Positions 62,626-64,000 of a stretch of DNA of 64,000 nt are shown one piece after another. The stretch spans positions 372,001-436,000 of the forward strand of contig CAWIDT010000004.1 in the NCBI GenBank assembly GCA_963834945.1. The letters are read 5' to 3'. Both the position numbers and the translations under genes were made by a program. Under the pieces are notes generated by a model. That model saw only the letters and a list, made by a program, of their open reading frames with translations, made no database searches and was not told where the DNA came from. The number at the start of each line of letters is the position of its first letter. The stretch's first letter is position 1. Origin of the DNA: R-RK-3 sp963834945 (GTDB lineage Bacteria > Pseudomonadota > Alphaproteobacteria > Rhizobiales > Rhodomicrobiaceae).

Positions 62626-63840
62626 GTGGATCAGAAGGATGGCCCCCCGCCGGAGATCGTCATCATTCGCCGAGGCGGCGGAAACCATGACGAAGGCCAT
62701 CATGGCGGCGCCTGGAAAATCGCATACGCGGATTTCATGACCGCGATGATGGCGCTGTTTCTGGTCATGTGGCTGGTCAACGCCACAGACGAAAAGACGA
62801 TCACCCAGGTCGCGACCTATTTCAATCCGGTTCCGCTGACCGACCGGATTACCACCGATCGCGGGGTCCAGGATCTGCAGCAGGGCGGCACGGGAAAGGA
62901 TACCGACAAGCAGCCGCCGAAAACCGAGGAGCTTAATCGCCAGGCCCCGCCCAAATCCGCACTCATAAAGAAGAGTTCGACGGATGAGGGCCTGTTCTCC
63001 GACCCTTATGAGGTGCTCGCCAAGATTGCCGCGCAGGCGAAGGTCCAGCTGCCGATGCGCGGCGCCGGCGTTCGCCAGGAGGGGAACGCCCAGGCGGCGG
63101 GCGGCGAAGCGTTCCGCGACCCGTTCGATCCCGATTTCCGCTTCAACTCGGCCACGCCGGACGGCAAACCCACCGAGAGCAAGCCCAAACTCGATCCGTT
63201 GACGGAGGCCGGGGGGGCGGGGCGGCAAAGCGCCGCCGATGCTTCGACCGAACCGCAGGCGCAAGGCGGCAAACCTGAAGTTCCGCCGCCCGCCAAGCAG
63301 GAGGCCGAGAAGGCCGAACCGGACAAGGCCGCCGAAAAGCCGAAGGCCGGCAAGGATGCGGCCGCCAAGGACATCGCGATGGAGGCCGAGCAGATCGAAG
63401 CCGAGATCAAAAAGGCGATCGCCGCGGCCGGTCTCGCCAACCTGCCCGATATTACCGTGACGCAGACGCCCGAAGGCGTGCTGATCAGCATCACCGACAA
63501 GCTGAACTTCGAGATGTTTGGCATTTCCTCGGCGGAGCCCAGGCCGGAGCTGGTGGTGATCATGGAGAAGCTGGCCAAGGCGCTGGAGGCTCAGCCCGGA
63601 GGCGTCGTGATACGCGGCCACACCGACGGGCGGCCGTTCAGATCGAAAACCTATGACAATTGGCGGCTTTCAAGCGCGCGGGCCGACATCGCCTATTACA
63701 TGCTTGTGCGCGGTGGCCTGGAAGAGCACCGCGTCGAGCGGATCGAAGGCTACGCCGACAGAAAGCTAAAGGTCCCTGACGATCCCAATGCGGCAGAGAA
63801 CCGGCGTATCGAGATCCTGCTGCGGCCGGCAAAGGCATGA
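62626..63840 (+). CDS. motB: Flagellar motor stator protein MotB
   Basis: About 404 residues. The proton-binding Asp is in AYADFMTAMMALFLVMWLVN. A long Pro/Ala/Lys-rich periplasmic region follows, and the C-terminal OmpA-like domain (VIRGHTDGRPF, NWRLSSARADIAYYMLVRGG, ENRRIEILLRPAKA) binds peptidoglycan. The length fits rhizobial MotB. The GTG at 62626 is preferred because AAGGAGAG precedes it. It overlaps the next gene as ATGA. Confidence 0.94.
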   Translation: MDQKDGPPPEIVIIRRGGGNHDEGHHGGAWKIAYADFMTAMMALFLVMWLVNATDEKTITQVATYFNPVPLTDRITTDRGVQDLQQGGTGKDTDKQPPKTEELNRQAPPKSALIKKSSTDEGLFSDPYEVLAKIAAQAKVQLPMRGAGVRQEGNAQAAGGEAFRDPFDPDFRFNSATPDGKPTESKPKLDPLTEAGGAGRQSAADASTEPQAQGGKPEVPPPAKQEAEKAEPDKAAEKPKAGKDAAAKDIAMEAEQIEAEIKKAIAAAGLANLPDITVTQTPEGVLISITDKLNFEMFGISSAEPRPELVVIMEKLAKALEAQPGGVVIRGHTDGRPFRSKTYDNWRLSSARADIAYYMLVRGGLEEHRVERIEGYADRKLKVPDDPNAAENRRIEILLRPAKA

Positions 63841-64000
63841 GATCCGGCCCGCCGATCCTGTGGGTTGCGATTGCGCTCCTGATGGCCGGTGCCCCGGCCG
63901 CTTTGGGCGAGTCCGAGCACAAGACCGACGCGCATGGCAAGGGCGCGCACGGCAAGAAGGACAAGCACGATGCGCCCGAGCACGGCAAGGAGGAGGAGGC
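63837..64000 (+). CDS. motC: Probable MotC, N-terminal part (window ends inside gene)
   Basis: About 54 residues are visible: a signal peptide (ILWVAIALLMAGAPAALG) followed by a His/Lys/Asp/Glu-rich segment (HKTDAHGKGAHGKKDKHDAP). The gene overlaps motB as ATGA. In rhizobia motC follows motB and motE is its chaperone, which supports the call. The charged segment is not a feature I recall from MotC, so the identity rests mainly on position. Confidence 0.5.
   Translation, partial: MRSGPPILWVAIALLMAGAPAALGESEHKTDAHGKGAHGKKDKHDAPEHGKEEE

Noticed and set aside
1..64000. tRNA, rRNA and CRISPR arrays
   Set aside because: I looked for typical tRNA arms, rRNA motifs and regularly spaced repeats and found none.

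Overview
The window reads as a chromosomal segment of a GC-rich, flagellated alphaproteobacterium, most like Hyphomicrobiales (Rhizobiales) or a close relative. The clearest clues are the flagellar gene string flgB-flgC-fliE-flgG-flgA-flgI-motE-flgH-fliL-fliP-flagellin with a MotE-type gene, long rhizobial-type MotB and a MotC candidate. DUF2585 (UPF0314) and DUF6647 proteins and a cobalamin-riboswitch CbtB/CbtA pair also fit. Genus cannot be fixed from sequence alone. No rRNA, tRNA or CRISPR array was seen.

Region 1 (1-8.6 kb, minus strand) is an accessory cluster: OYE-type flavin oxidoreductase, amidase, LuxR-type regulator, animal-type heme peroxidase/alpha-dioxygenase, a small P450-like partner, then a DUF6647 protein and an epoxide-hydrolase-like alpha/beta hydrolase. 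The gene content suggests oxidation of a lipid-like substrate. Three of these genes (P450-like, amidase, OYE) are broken by one extra base each, and the amidase also lacks its nucleophilic serine.

Region 2 (8.8-22.1 kb) is mostly core: DUF2585, a histidine phosphatase, cobalamin riboswitch with cbtB/cbtA, large-subunit catalase, an MFS transporter, an ECF sigma/anti-sigma-like/periplasmic metal-sensor-like operon, glnE, and divergent lutB-lutC.

Region 3 (22.1-25.7 kb) is a possible islet between two copies of an exact 21-bp direct repeat: an AraC regulator, a small membrane protein, an ECF sigma factor and a Tat-exported truncated haemoglobin. Region 4 (25.8-36.8 kb) holds a patatin-like protein, then a sugar catabolic locus: SMP-30 lactonase, LacI regulator with a candidate operator, binding protein, ATPase (frameshifted), two permeases and a tagatose/psicose-3-epimerase-like enzyme. 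A LOG-family protein follows.

Region 5 (37-64 kb) starts with a LysM/Ig-like protein, then the chemotaxis genes cheR, cheW and a CheA-CheW-CheW-receiver hybrid (frameshifted), a truncated IS701-type transposase, and the flagellar cluster. That cluster has fliI, flgF and a DUF1217 gene on minus, and on plus motA, fliN, flhB, flgBC, fliE, flgG, flgA, flgI, motE, flgH, fliL, fliP, two near-identical flagellins, fliF, fliH-like, motB and the start of a probable motC. Both flagellins share a conserved leader whose predicted hairpin covers the Shine-Dalgarno sequence.

Two window-wide signals stand out. A dispersed intergenic repeat family has at least five copies, one inside the cbt operon and one fused to the broken transposase. 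Five genes each have a length of 3n+1 across two good reading frames, so each needs exactly one base removed; this is either an insertion-type sequencing error or real decay.
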